This document shows positions 1 to 7,979 of a stretch of 64,000 nt of DNA, piece after piece (the stretch's first letter is position 1; the number at the start of each line of letters is the position of its first letter). The notes beneath the pieces were generated by a model that saw only the letters and a list, made by a program, of their open reading frames with translations, had not been told where the DNA came from and did no database searches. Position numbers and translations under genes: made by a program. The stretch is from Leptolinea sp964446955 (GTDB lineage Bacteria; Chloroflexota; Anaerolineae; Anaerolineales; Anaerolineaceae), in the NCBI GenBank assembly GCA_964446955.1, contig CAYUQJ010000003.1, forward strand, positions 1 through 64,000. Direction: 5' to 3'.

Positions 1-55
1 TCGCGAAGGCGGCCTGACCGTCGGCGCGGGTGTCATCACCAAGATTATCGCGTAG
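1..55 (+). CDS. tuf: Elongation factor Tu, C-terminal end (partial)
   Basis: Only the last 17 codons and the TAG stop are in the window; the reading frame begins at base 2. The translated end (REGGLTVGAGVITKIIA) matches the conserved last strand of EF-Tu domain III, where most bacteria have REGGRTVGAGVVTKI. EF-Tu delivers aminoacyl-tRNA to the ribosome as a GTP complex. Its place directly before rpsJ is the usual order at the join of the str and S10 operons. The 10-base gap to rpsJ argues for read-through. Confidence 0.9.
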   Translation, partial: REGGLTVGAGVITKIIA

Positions 56-65
56 GTGTCCCATG

Positions 66-374
66 ATGGCTAAACAAAAAATCCGTATTCGATTGAAGGC
101 GTATGACCACCGTGTTTTGGATCAGTCAGCCAAACGCATTGTGGAAACCGCTGAGCGTAGTGGGGCACAGGTTGTTGGACCTGTTCCGCTCCCGACAAAA
201 ATAGAGCGGTTCACTGTTCGCCGCTCCTCATTTATCGATAAAGACTCTCACGAACACTTTGAGATCCGCACGCACAACCGTATGATTGATGTATTGGAAC
301 CCGATTCCAAGACCATCGACATGCTGATGCGCCTCAATCTGCCCGCCGGTGTTGATATCGAGATAAAAATCTAA
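66..374 (+). CDS. rpsJ: 30S ribosomal protein S10
   Basis: A 102-residue protein, the normal S10 length, starting MAKQKIRIRLKAYDHR, the family signature. S10 sits in the 30S head and, as NusE, also takes part in transcription antitermination. Two ATG codons lie side by side (63 and 66). The second gives the usual N-terminus; the weak purine run TAGGTG just upstream serves either one. The reading frame stays open upstream, but that part is only the end of tuf in another frame. Confidence 0.95.
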   Translation: MAKQKIRIRLKAYDHRVLDQSAKRIVETAERSGAQVVGPVPLPTKIERFTVRRSSFIDKDSHEHFEIRTHNRMIDVLEPDSKTIDMLMRLNLPAGVDIEIKI

Positions 375-700
375 AACAGGTAATACCCTTTACTCATCCT
401 GCCGGTCGAAGCGCTGCATCTCATAACAAATGAGGTTCTGCGCCTCGACCGGGAAGAAGGACTGACCAAAAGGAGTTGAAACGGGTAATTTCCTCGAGTT
501 TTTTCGGGGAGACTGGTATAAATACCAGAACAGTGTTATACTCGGTACGCTTAAAACGTACAGAGGCAAGGTAAGAGCCGGTTCCACCGGTGGCAAGAGA
601 GCCGCCGAAAATCTGCTGACTGCCATGCGTCCGGAGATGATGCAGCCTAGCCCAGGCTGACAGTCTCGTCATGAAATAAAGATTGAAGGAGAAAACCGAG
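375..700 (+). promoter_or_regulatory. Structured non-coding leader between rpsJ and rplC
   Basis: No convincing gene is present here, although rpsJ and rplC usually nearly touch. The strand can form a series of hairpins. The strongest has arms 402-413 and 441-452 (12 pairs with one A-C mismatch) with an inner CTCAT/ATGAG stem. Others are 491-510, 513-528 (6 pairs, TAAA loop), 545-561 (5 pairs), 578-590 (5 pairs) and 643-659 (6 pairs). A palindrome CCACCGGTGG at 584-593 could compete with the 578-590 stem. AAGGAG at 686-691 is the rplC ribosome binding site. Likely a regulatory leader (for example for L3 or L4 feedback); the function is inferred. Confidence 0.5.
534..542 (+). promoter_or_regulatory. 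Possible extended -10 promoter before rplC
   Basis: TGTTATACT fits an extended -10 element (TGn followed by TATACT). No good -35 box lies 16-18 bases upstream. If used, it would give a 5' UTR of about 150 bases for rplC that keeps only the last hairpins of the leader. Weak evidence, based on one motif. Confidence 0.3.
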
Positions 701-1330
701 ATGTTGAAAGGGCTCATTGGGAAGAAAATCGGCATGACCCAGATTTTCGATGAGAACGGCGCGGCTGTTCCAGTTACAATCATCGAAGCTGGGCCATGTT
801 TCGTTACCCAGGTGCGTACTCCCGAAAAAGAAGGTTATTCGGCCGTGCAGTTGGGTTTTGACGAAGTAAAGCCGAAACGGTTACCAGGCGGAGAGCTTGG
901 TCACCTCAAAAAGAGCAACATCCCCCCGCTGCGATTCCTTCGCGAATTCGCAACGAAAGATCCCCAGGTTTCCGTCGGAGATACGGTCAAAGTTGACATG
1001 TTCACCGCGGGTGATTCTGTGGATGTCATTGGTACAAGCAAAGGCAAGGGCTTCCAGGGTGGTGTAAAACGTTACCACTTCCGTGGTGGTCCTGCCACGC
1101 ACGGTCAATCTGACCGGCATCGTGCCCCGGGTTCCCGTGGTTCGGGAACCACACCAGGGCGTGTTTATAAAGGTGCCCGCGGCGCTGGTCATATGGGCAA
1201 TGACCGTGTCACCGCGCAAAACCTTAAAGTTGTCCTGGTAGATGTTGAACGAAATCTGATCGGCGTGCGCGGAGCTGTCCCCGGTTCGCGCAACGGTCTG
1301 GTCATGGTCAAGGAGGCGCGGAAACAGTAG
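701..1330 (+). CDS. rplC: 50S ribosomal protein L3
   Basis: A 209-residue L3 beginning MLKGLIGKKIGMTQIF, the family signature. The loop motif FRGGPATHGQSDRHRAPGS, which reaches toward the peptidyl transferase centre, lies around residues 128-146, and the protein ends in the normal basic tail. ATG 701 was chosen over an in-frame TTG at 683 because AAGGAG sits ten bases before it and the N-terminus then fits the family. First gene after the structured gap and probably co-transcribed with rplD. Confidence 0.96.
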   Translation: MLKGLIGKKIGMTQIFDENGAAVPVTIIEAGPCFVTQVRTPEKEGYSAVQLGFDEVKPKRLPGGELGHLKKSNIPPLRFLREFATKDPQVSVGDTVKVDMFTAGDSVDVIGTSKGKGFQGGVKRYHFRGGPATHGQSDRHRAPGSRGSGTTPGRVYKGARGAGHMGNDRVTAQNLKVVLVDVERNLIGVRGAVPGSRNGLVMVKEARKQ

Positions 1331-1366
1331 GCGCTGATGTGCCTGCCAATCCCGCACGAGGAGTAA

Positions 1367-2002
1367 ATGACTATGCAAGTAGATGTCCTGAACATGGAAG
1401 GTAAGAAAGTTCGCACGGTTGAATTGGCGCCGTCGGTTTTTGAAGCCCCCATTAACCTTGATTTGATGCACCAGGCGTTTCAGCGCCAGATGGCCAATGC
1501 CCGCTTGGGAACCCACGATACAAAGACCCGCAGCGAAGTTTCAGGCGGCGGGAAAAAACCGTGGCGACAAAAAGGAACCGGTCGTGCCCGTCAGGGCTCA
1601 ACCCGTTCACCCATCTGGAAAGGTGGAGGTGGAGCACACACGCCCCATCCTCATCTTTACACACAGGCCATGCCGTTGAAAATGCGCCGGGCTGCGATTC
1701 GCTCTGCTTTAACGGTAAAAGCGCAGGAATCAAACATCGTGGTGGTAGACGATATGAAACTCGCCGAACCCAAGACGCGTTTGATGGCTGCCGCCCTCAA
1801 TAGCCTTGTCGGTGATGCCAGCGCGCTGGTTTTGATCCCCGAAAAGAATGAAGCAAGCGAATTGATCGTTCGTTCCACTAGTAACCTGCCTGATACCAAG
1901 GTGTTGTTGGCTGGTTATCTCAATATCCGTGATCTGATGGTCTTTGACAAACTGGTGCTGCCTGAGGCCGCCCTGGATGTCATTACCGCCCATCTGGGTT
2001 AG
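1367..2002 (+). CDS. rplD: 50S ribosomal protein L4
   Basis: A 211-residue L4. The extended loop that lines the peptide exit tunnel is visible as GTGRARQGSTRSPIWKGGG near residues 70-90. The gene has GAGGAG just before the ATG; a second ATG two codons on is also possible. In Escherichia coli L4 is the autoregulator of the S10 operon, acting on a leader RNA. That makes it a candidate ligand for the structured RNA upstream of rplC, although there is no direct evidence here. Confidence 0.95.
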   Translation: MTMQVDVLNMEGKKVRTVELAPSVFEAPINLDLMHQAFQRQMANARLGTHDTKTRSEVSGGGKKPWRQKGTGRARQGSTRSPIWKGGGGAHTPHPHLYTQAMPLKMRRAAIRSALTVKAQESNIVVVDDMKLAEPKTRLMAAALNSLVGDASALVLIPEKNEASELIVRSTSNLPDTKVLLAGYLNIRDLMVFDKLVLPEAALDVITAHLG

Positions 2003-2015
2003 GTTGGAGGCTGAC

Positions 2016-2318
2016 ATGACAACACTTTATGATGTACTCCGCCGGCCGATTGTTACTGAAAAATCCAATTATATGGTTGGAAAACTTCACCAGTACGTGT
2101 TCGAAGTGGCACCGCATGCCACCAAAACTCTGGTGAAAGACGCTGTCGAGAAAATCTTCAACGTAACAGTCCTTTCGGTAAATGTAATTAATGCTCCGGC
2201 GAAACGAACCCGCCGCGCGCGCAGCCGACGGTTGACTGTCCGCAACAGCGGTTACAAGAAAGCCATTGTGACCTTGCCCGCTGAAGCACGAATCCCTATG
2301 TTTGAAGGGGTGGAGTAA
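2016..2318 (+). CDS. rplW: 50S ribosomal protein L23
   Basis: A 100-residue L23 starting MTTLYDVLRRPIVTEKS. L23 lies at the tunnel exit and is the docking site of trigger factor and SRP. The ATG was placed after GGTTGGAGG. The reading frame extends upstream into rplD, but only as an overlap. The stop codon shares its last base with the rplB start, so translation of the two genes is probably coupled. Confidence 0.95.
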   Translation: MTTLYDVLRRPIVTEKSNYMVGKLHQYVFEVAPHATKTLVKDAVEKIFNVTVLSVNVINAPAKRTRRARSRRLTVRNSGYKKAIVTLPAEARIPMFEGVE

Positions 2319-3154
2319 TGGCTGTTAAAGTTTACAAACCCGTTACGCCCAGTCTGCGCAACATGACCGGGTATACCTTTGAAGAAATCACCAAAAGCAA
2401 ACCGGAACGGTCTTTGATCGTTATCCGCCAGTCACGCGCGGGTCGGAATAATTACGGCCGTATTACCGTGCGCCACCAGGGCGGTGGACATAAGCAATTC
2501 ATCCGTCTGGTTGATTTCAAACGCAACAAACTTACCATCCCCGGCAAAGTCGCTGCGATCGAATATGATCCGAATCGTACTGCCCGACTGGCTCTGATTG
2601 TGTACGCTGATGGCGAAAAACGCTATATTGTTGCCCCGCTTGGTCTGAAAGTCGGCGATTCGATTTTAGCTGGTCCTCAGGCCGAAATTCGCACAGGTAA
2701 CAGCCTGCCAATATCCAGTATTCCGGTTGGTACTCTGGTTCATAACGTTGAACTAAAACCGGGTAAGGGCGGTCAACTGGCACGTTCTGCCGGTTCAGCC
2801 GCTCAGTTGCTGGCTAAAGAAGGTGATTACGCTCAGATACGCCTGCCATCCGGTGAAGTCCGCCTGGTACTTCAGGTATGCTACGCCACCATTGGTCAGG
2901 TTGGAAATCTGGACCACAGCAATATCAAGTTGGGAAAAGCCGGACGCAAACGCCATATGGGCATCCGCCCGACCGTTCGCGGAACCGCAATGTCTCCCCG
3001 AGACCATCCGCATGGTGGTGGTGAAGGCCGCCAGCCTGCCGGTATGCCCAGTCCAAAGAGCCCATGGGGCCGTCCTACCCGCGGTTATAAGACCCGCCGT
3101 AACAAGGTCAGCGATCAATACATTGTTCGCCGCCGCAGTTCGGGCAACCGCTAA
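2318..3154 (+). CDS. rplB: 50S ribosomal protein L2
   Basis: A 278-residue L2, the standard length, starting MAVKVYKPVTPSLRN. The highly conserved C-terminal segment RGTAMSPRDHPHGGGEGR (near residues 221-238) contains the histidine implicated in peptidyl transfer. L2 binds 23S rRNA and helps join the subunits. The start codon overlaps the rplW stop by one base. Confidence 0.97.
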   Translation: MAVKVYKPVTPSLRNMTGYTFEEITKSKPERSLIVIRQSRAGRNNYGRITVRHQGGGHKQFIRLVDFKRNKLTIPGKVAAIEYDPNRTARLALIVYADGEKRYIVAPLGLKVGDSILAGPQAEIRTGNSLPISSIPVGTLVHNVELKPGKGGQLARSAGSAAQLLAKEGDYAQIRLPSGEVRLVLQVCYATIGQVGNLDHSNIKLGKAGRKRHMGIRPTVRGTAMSPRDHPHGGGEGRQPAGMPSPKSPWGRPTRGYKTRRNKVSDQYIVRRRSSGNR

Positions 3155-3186
3155 GCCGAGATTAAGCGAGAAAGAGGGACGCACTT

Positions 3187-3468
3187 ATGTCACGATCGCT
3201 GAAAAAAGGGCCATTTATTGAGCCCAAACTTTTGAAAAAGATCGAAATTATGAATACCAAGAGCGAAAAGAAAGTTATTCGCACCTGGAGCCGGGCCAGC
3301 ACCATCTTCCCACAGATGGTCGGTCACACCATTGCAGTTCATGATGGCCGGCGCCATGTTCCGATCTATGTCACTGAAAACATGGTTGGTCATAAACTGG
3401 GTGAGTTCGCCCCGACCCGCCATTTCCGCGGCCATCTCTCTGAGAAGGCATCGGGAAAGGGTAAGTAA
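3187..3468 (+). CDS. rpsS: 30S ribosomal protein S19
   Basis: A 93-residue S19 starting MSRSLKKGPFIEPKLLKK, with the conserved H-D-G-R-x-H-V-P-I-Y stretch and the motif KLGEFAPTRHFRGH near the C-terminus. S19 forms a complex with S13 in the 30S head near the A-site tRNA. AGAGGGACG lies just upstream of the ATG. rplV follows after 3 bases. Confidence 0.96.
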   Translation: MSRSLKKGPFIEPKLLKKIEIMNTKSEKKVIRTWSRASTIFPQMVGHTIAVHDGRRHVPIYVTENMVGHKLGEFAPTRHFRGHLSEKASGKGK

Positions 3469-3471
3469 GCC

Positions 3472-3813
3472 ATGGCTACAGATATCCATGCAAAATTGTC
3501 AAACTCAACAGTTTCTGCCCAGAAAGTTCGCCTGGTGATTGATCTGGTGAGAGGGAAACCGGCCGTTCAAGCCCTGAACACTTTAAAATTTTTGCCTAAT
3601 GGGGCTGCAGCACCGGTTTACAAGGTTCTGGCATCTGCTGTTGCCAATGCCGAGGAAAACTTTGGCGTAAGCCGCGATGATCTGGTTGTATACCGCATTA
3701 CGGCTGACGAAGGCCCCACCCGCAAATGGCGGCGCTTCGGAGCACGCGGCCGTTTCAAACCGCTGCTTCGCCGGTCCTCTCATATCACGGTTGTTCTGCG
3801 GGAACGCGCCTAA
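3472..3813 (+). CDS. rplV: 50S ribosomal protein L22
   Basis: A 113-residue L22. The hairpin that reaches into the exit tunnel is visible as GPTRKWRRFGARGRFKPLLRR near residues 86-106, followed by SSHITVVL. The QKVRLVIDLVRGKPA motif near the N-terminus fits the family. It lies tightly between rpsS and rpsC, as is normal for the S10 operon. Confidence 0.96.
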   Translation: MATDIHAKLSNSTVSAQKVRLVIDLVRGKPAVQALNTLKFLPNGAAAPVYKVLASAVANAEENFGVSRDDLVVYRITADEGPTRKWRRFGARGRFKPLLRRSSHITVVLRERA

Positions 3814-3865
3814 CAGCGCCGCCACGAGAACGCGAGCAGACTAAAGGATTAGACCAGGAGAGAAT

Positions 3866-4543
3866 ATGGGTCGTAAAGTTCATCCGATTGGATTTCGTCT
3901 AAACATCAACCAGCCATGGGCAGGTCGTTGGTTCGCCGAGGGCGCAGAGTATCGCACCCAGTTACACCAGGATTTTGCCATCCGCGCGTTGATAAAGAGT
4001 TCTACTGAAAAAGCCGGTGTGTCGCAGGTGGAAGTTGAACGCTTCCCTGGAAAAGTTAAAGTTGTTGTGCACACCGCCAAACCCGGTATTTTGATTGGCC
4101 GCAAAGGCGACAGTGTTAAAAAAATCCGCCAGGATTTGGAAGCACTGACCGGCAAAAAAATCGATCTTGAGATAAAAGAGATCAAAAGCCCTGATATGGA
4201 CGCCTACCTGGTGGCCATGAATATTGCCGGGCAGATCGAACGCCGTGTGAGCTATCGTCGTGCCATGAAACGTGCCCTGCAACAGGCTATGCGCCAGGGC
4301 GCCGAAGGTATCAAAATCGAAGTTGCCGGCCGTTTGAGCGGCGCAGAAATGGCACGAAGTGTATGGCTTCGCGAAGGTCGTGTTCCGTTGCAAACATTGC
4401 GCGCTAATATGGACTTCGCCCGCGGCGAAGCTCTCACCCAGTACGGACGCATCGGTGTGAAGGTCTGGGTTTATAAAGGCGAGGTTCTTCCTACAGTGGA
4501 AGAAAAAGTCGAATCCACCGAAGGCGTTTACGTCAGCGAGTAA
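3866..4543 (+). CDS. rpsC: 30S ribosomal protein S3
   Basis: A 225-residue S3 starting MGRKVHPIGFRLNI. A type II KH domain with the GRKGDSVKKIR loop lies around residues 78-88. The C-terminal domain has the family motif GRLSGAEMARS. S3 lines the mRNA entry channel and has mRNA-unwinding activity with S4 and S5. A 52-base gap to rplV includes a ribosome binding site (CCAGGAGAG). Confidence 0.97.
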   Translation: MGRKVHPIGFRLNINQPWAGRWFAEGAEYRTQLHQDFAIRALIKSSTEKAGVSQVEVERFPGKVKVVVHTAKPGILIGRKGDSVKKIRQDLEALTGKKIDLEIKEIKSPDMDAYLVAMNIAGQIERRVSYRRAMKRALQQAMRQGAEGIKIEVAGRLSGAEMARSVWLREGRVPLQTLRANMDFARGEALTQYGRIGVKVWVYKGEVLPTVEEKVESTEGVYVSE

Positions 4544-4588
4544 ATTTTTGCCGGGGCTCCGGTCCCCGGATTGAGAGAGGTGCCAACT

Positions 4589-5017
4589 ATGTTAATGCCA
4601 AAGCGTGTCAAATGGCGCAAGCAGATGCGCGGCCGCATGCGAGGAAAGGCTTTGCGAGGAGCAGAGATCCTTTCCGGTGATTATGGCCTGCAGGCGCTTG
4701 AACCCGGTTGGGTTACAGCCCGTCAGATCGAAGCCGCCCGTCGTGCCATTGTTCATCACATGAAGCGCCGTGGAAAAGTTTGGATCCGGATTTTCCCGGA
4801 TAAACCTTATACCCATCGCCCCCCGGAAACACGTATGGGTAAAGGTAAAGGTAATGTTGAATACTGGGTAGCTGTTGTACGCCCCGGTCGGATCATGTTT
4901 GAAGTCAGTGGACTTCCCGGTGACCAGGCTATTGAAGCCTTGACCCAGGCAACCTATAAATTCTCCATCAAAACCAAAGTTGTCGGTCGTGTTGATGGAA
5001 CAGGAGATCAGGCATGA
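4589..5017 (+). CDS. rplP: 50S ribosomal protein L16
   Basis: A 142-residue L16 starting MLMPKRVKWRKQMRG and containing the conserved RMGKGKGNVEYWVAVV segment near residue 81. L16 organises the A-site side of the 50S subunit. ATG 4589 was chosen over an upstream in-frame TTG at 4571, because GAGAGAGGTG lies between them and the N-terminus then fits the family. The stop overlaps the rpmC start (ATGA). Confidence 0.96.
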   Translation: MLMPKRVKWRKQMRGRMRGKALRGAEILSGDYGLQALEPGWVTARQIEAARRAIVHHMKRRGKVWIRIFPDKPYTHRPPETRMGKGKGNVEYWVAVVRPGRIMFEVSGLPGDQAIEALTQATYKFSIKTKVVGRVDGTGDQA

Positions 5018-5226
5018 AAAATTCAGAATTACGCCTGCTTTCGACTGAAGAGCTGCGAACTAAATTACAGGATGCCCGCCAGGAAGTTATGAACTTGCGG
5101 TTCCAGGTTGTTACCGGTCAGCTGACCGATACCAGCCGGATCCCGGCCACACGCCGGATGATCGCACGGTACGAAACACTTCTGCGGGAGCGGGAACTTG
5201 CCCCTGCTAAGGAAGGTGACAAATGA
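5014..5226 (+). CDS. rpmC: 50S ribosomal protein L29
   Basis: A 70-residue, mainly helical L29 with the typical STEELRTKLQDARQEVMNLRFQ stretch shared across the family. L29 lies next to L23 at the tunnel exit. It overlaps both neighbours by four bases (ATGA junctions), which indicates coupled translation with rplP and rpsQ. Confidence 0.95.
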   Translation: MKNSELRLLSTEELRTKLQDARQEVMNLRFQVVTGQLTDTSRIPATRRMIARYETLLRERELAPAKEGDK

Positions 5227-5495
5227 ACGATCGCCGTCGCATGACTGGTGTAGTGACCAGTAATAAGATGATGAAAACGGTTGTGGTCGAGGTAACCCGT
5301 ACCTATCGTCACCCGATCTATAAAAAAGTCGTTCATCTCAAAAAGAGCATAAAAGCCCATGATGAGATTGGCTGCGAGATCGGCGACCAGGTGCAGATTG
5401 TTGAAACCCGACCAATATCCAAAGAAAAAAGCTTTGCTGTCGAGGCAATTATCAAGAAAGTCCTTGCCCCGGTCGAGACGGAAACGGGAGAGTAA
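5223..5495 (+). CDS. rpsQ: 30S ribosomal protein S17
   Basis: A 90-residue S17 with an OB-fold. The N-terminal motif RRRMTGVVTSNKMMKTVVVEV and the later IVETRPISKEKSF segment are family signatures. S17 is a primary binder of 16S rRNA. The start overlaps the rpmC stop by four bases, and rplN begins two bases after its stop. Confidence 0.95.
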   Translation: MNDRRRMTGVVTSNKMMKTVVVEVTRTYRHPIYKKVVHLKKSIKAHDEIGCEIGDQVQIVETRPISKEKSFAVEAIIKKVLAPVETETGE

Positions 5496-5497
5496 TT

Positions 5498-5869
5498 ATG
5501 ATCCAACAAGAGTCTCGTCTCAAAGTAGCTGATAATACCGGTGCACGTGAACTGCTTGTCATTCATGTTACAGGTGGTTCGACCCGTCACTACGGCGCTG
5601 TGGGTGATATTGTTGTCGCCACAGTAAAATCTGCCGCACCGCAAGGGTCTGTGAAGAAAAGTGATATTGTCAAAGCTGTAATCGTACGTTGCGCGAAAGA
5701 ATGGCGCCGTGAAGATGGTTCCTCCATCCGGTTTGATGACAATGCTGCCGTGATCCTTGACACGGATGGACAAAATCCCAAAGGTACCCGTATCTTCGGA
5801 CCCGTGGCGCGCGAACTGCGTGAAAAAGGTTTTATGAAGATCGTATCCCTGGCTCCGGAAGTAATTTAG
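5498..5869 (+). CDS. rplN: 50S ribosomal protein L14
   Basis: A 123-residue L14 starting MIQQESRLKVADNTGAREL, close to the universal family sequence, and ending FMKIVSLAPEVI. L14 contacts 16S rRNA in bridge B8 and is the site of RsfS silencing. First gene of the spc-type block; no promoter is visible between it and rpsQ, so the S10 and spc blocks appear continuous. Confidence 0.97.
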   Translation: MIQQESRLKVADNTGARELLVIHVTGGSTRHYGAVGDIVVATVKSAAPQGSVKKSDIVKAVIVRCAKEWRREDGSSIRFDDNAAVILDTDGQNPKGTRIFGPVARELREKGFMKIVSLAPEVI

Positions 5870-5885
5870 GAAGAGGAGCGGAAAT

Positions 5886-6221
5886 ATGAATGTGAAGATT
5901 CGAAAAGGTGATCTTGTTGAAGTAATCACAGGGCGCGAAGATGACCGCGGAAAACGTGGAGAAATCATCAAAGTTTTCCCTGATGAACATCGTGTCATCG
6001 TACAGAGCGTGAACATGCGCACTAAGCATCAGAAACAGGTGCAGAGTCAGGGTAGAACCATCAAGCCCGGTATCGTGCGCTTTGAGGCTCCCATTGACAT
6101 TTCGAATGTCATGTTGGTCTGCCCGAAATGCGGAAAACCCACCCGTGTGAGTGTCGTCCGCAACGAAGGTAAGAGCCAGCGTGTCTGCAAGAAATGTAAC
6201 GCCCTGATGGATGACAAATAA
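5886..6221 (+). CDS. rplX: 50S ribosomal protein L24
   Basis: A 111-residue L24 with an N-terminal KOW motif (KGDLVEVITGREDDRGKRGEI, near residues 7-27). The C-terminal part has two CxxC pairs (CPKC and CKKC, near residues 79-105) that could bind zinc, as in many bacterial L24 proteins. L24 starts assembly of the 50S subunit. GAAGAGGAG precedes the ATG. Confidence 0.95.
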   Translation: MNVKIRKGDLVEVITGREDDRGKRGEIIKVFPDEHRVIVQSVNMRTKHQKQVQSQGRTIKPGIVRFEAPIDISNVMLVCPKCGKPTRVSVVRNEGKSQRVCKKCNALMDDK

Positions 6222-6237
6222 ACAGGGAGAGCGATAG

Positions 6238-6780
6238 ATGAACATACTTAAAGAACGTTATCAAAAAGAAATCGTGCCCTCCTTGATGAAGTCATTGGAG
6301 CTTGAAAATGTAATGCAGGTGCCCCGGTTGCAGAAGGTCGTGATCAATATTGGAATGGGCGAAGCCAATGATGATCGAAAGACCCTCGATGCCGCTGTGA
6401 CAGATCTGACCACCATTACCGGCCAGAAACCTGTCATAACCAAGGCTCGCAAATCCATTTCCAACTTCAAACTGCGTGAAGGACAGGCTATCGGTGTCAA
6501 AGTAACTCTGCGTGGAGAACGCATGTGGGCCTTTGTTGACCGATTGCTGAATGTCGTTCTCCCCCGTGTCCGCGATTTTCGCGGAGTATCGGCGGATGCT
6601 TTCGACGGCCGTGGTAATTACACACTCGGTCTGCGTGAGCAGCTGATCTTCCCGGAAATTGAATATGACAAGATCGATAAGATCCGGGGTATGGAAATTA
6701 CGATGGTAACTACGGCAGCCAACGACGAACAGGCGGCTTCTCTGCTGCGCGAACTCGGCATGCCATTCAGGAAGGATTAA
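6238..6780 (+). CDS. rplE: 50S ribosomal protein L5
   Basis: A 180-residue L5 with the conserved KVVINIGMGEA segment near residue 34 and the LPRVRDFRG motif near residue 109. It binds 5S rRNA and contacts the P-site tRNA and S13. rpsN starts one base after its stop, so translational coupling is likely. Confidence 0.96.
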   Translation: MNILKERYQKEIVPSLMKSLELENVMQVPRLQKVVINIGMGEANDDRKTLDAAVTDLTTITGQKPVITKARKSISNFKLREGQAIGVKVTLRGERMWAFVDRLLNVVLPRVRDFRGVSADAFDGRGNYTLGLREQLIFPEIEYDKIDKIRGMEITMVTTAANDEQAASLLRELGMPFRKD

Positions 6781-6781
6781 T

Positions 6782-6964
6782 ATGGCAAAGACTTGCATGA
6801 CTTACCGTGAACAACGGCGAAAATATGCCAACATGGTGCGCAATCGGTGCCAACGGTGCGGGAGACCGCGCGGTTATATTCGTCGCTTTGGATTGTGCCG
6901 TATCTGTTTTCGCGAATTAGCGCTGGAAGGCAAAATCCCCGGCGTAGTGAAGTCGTCCTGGTAG
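6782..6964 (+). CDS. rpsN: 30S ribosomal protein S14, zinc-binding (type Z)
   Basis: A 60-residue S14 of the short zinc form. Four cysteines in two CxxC pairs (CQRC and CRIC, around residues 23-43) form the zinc site. The sequence ends GKIPGVVKSSW, as in the family. This C+ form is normal in Gram-positives, Thermus and Chloroflexota, while many Proteobacteria have the long zinc-free form. Confidence 0.96.
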   Translation: MAKTCMTYREQRRKYANMVRNRCQRCGRPRGYIRRFGLCRICFRELALEGKIPGVVKSSW

Positions 6965-6985
6965 GCGGCGTGGAAGGAGAACAAA

Positions 6986-7402
6986 ATGAGTGTTAATGAT
7001 CCTATCTCCGATATGCTGACCCGCATCCGCAATGGCGTGATGATCGGCCAGGCGACCGTGGCAATGCCGCGGACTAGAATAAAAGCGGAAATCGCCCGTA
7101 TTCTCAAAGAAGAAGGTTTCATTGAAGGGTACGACGAAGCGGAATCCGAAAATAATGGCAAGCAGCCTGTGCTGCGCGTAAAGCTCAAATACGTCGGCGA
7201 ACGTCGCTCCCGAAAACCGGTTATTACCGGTCTCGAACGCGTCAGCCGCCCCGGCCGCCGGGTTTACACACAGAAACAGGATATTCCCTGGGTTCTATCC
7301 GGCATGGGCATTTCGATCTTATCCACCCCGAAAGGGATCATGACCGGGCAGCGCGCCCGCCAGTTAGGTGTTGGCGGCGAAATCCTGTGCAAGGTCTGGT
7401 AG
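6986..7402 (+). CDS. rpsH: 30S ribosomal protein S8
   Basis: A 138-residue S8 starting MSVNDPISDMLTRIRNG. The C-terminal motif GISILSTPKGIMT and the end GGEILCKVW are diagnostic. S8 binds 16S rRNA helix 21 and in E. coli represses the spc operon by binding near the rplE start; no equivalent site was identified here. Confidence 0.96.
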   Translation: MSVNDPISDMLTRIRNGVMIGQATVAMPRTRIKAEIARILKEEGFIEGYDEAESENNGKQPVLRVKLKYVGERRSRKPVITGLERVSRPGRRVYTQKQDIPWVLSGMGISILSTPKGIMTGQRARQLGVGGEILCKVW

Positions 7403-7419
7403 TCAAGGAGGTATGTAAA

Positions 7420-7968
7420 GTGTCTCGAATTGGTTTGGCTCCAGTCGCCGTCCCGGCCGGTGTGCAGGTTGATATCAAGGGCTCCAGCGTGAGTGTAAAG
7501 GGACCGAATGGCGAGATGTCTCGCTTATTCTCTCCCACCCAGATCATCAAACTGGACAATGGTCAATTGACTGTGGAGCGCACGTCCGAACTTGCGAACG
7601 TACGCGCCCTTCATGGGACGACACGGGCATTAATTCAAAATATGATAACGGGTGTAAGCACCGGTTTTACCAAGGTTTTGGAAATCGACGGTGTTGGTTA
7701 CCGCGCAGAAATGAATGGAAAAAACCTGGTATTGTTCCTGGGCTTTTCTCACCCAATTGAACTCACCCCACCGGAAGGCATCACGTATGATGTTGATACC
7801 AAAACCCGGCAGGTTAAAGTGATGGGCAAAGATATTGAGCAGATCGGCCAGATCTGTGCTGATATCCGCAAGATCCGCCCGCCCGAACCCTACAAGGGTA
7901 AAGGAATTCGCTACCAGGGTGAAAAGATCCGCCGCAAGGCTGGAAAATCTGGCAAAGCCAAGAAGTAA
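7420..7968 (+). CDS. rplF: 50S ribosomal protein L6
   Basis: A 182-residue L6 with two similar domains. The C-terminal domain carries the RKIRPPEPYKGKGIRY signature. The start is the GTG at 7420, giving MSRIGLAPV. It is preceded by a strong AAGGAGG at 7405-7411. An in-frame GTG at 7387 lies inside rpsH and lacks a binding site. L6 lies near the factor-binding (sarcin-ricin) region. Confidence 0.95.
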   Translation: MSRIGLAPVAVPAGVQVDIKGSSVSVKGPNGEMSRLFSPTQIIKLDNGQLTVERTSELANVRALHGTTRALIQNMITGVSTGFTKVLEIDGVGYRAEMNGKNLVLFLGFSHPIELTPPEGITYDVDTKTRQVKVMGKDIEQIGQICADIRKIRPPEPYKGKGIRYQGEKIRRKAGKSGKAKK

Positions 7969-7979
7969 AGGTACTGGAT

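Noticed and set aside
390..783. Minus-strand reading frames of 78 and 120 codons in the rpsJ-rplC gap
   Set aside because: No family match, no ribosome binding site, overlap with rplC, and sequence explained by the hairpins of the leader.
881..1516. Minus-strand reading frame of 211 codons
   Set aside because: Antisense to rplC and rplD, with no recognisable protein features.
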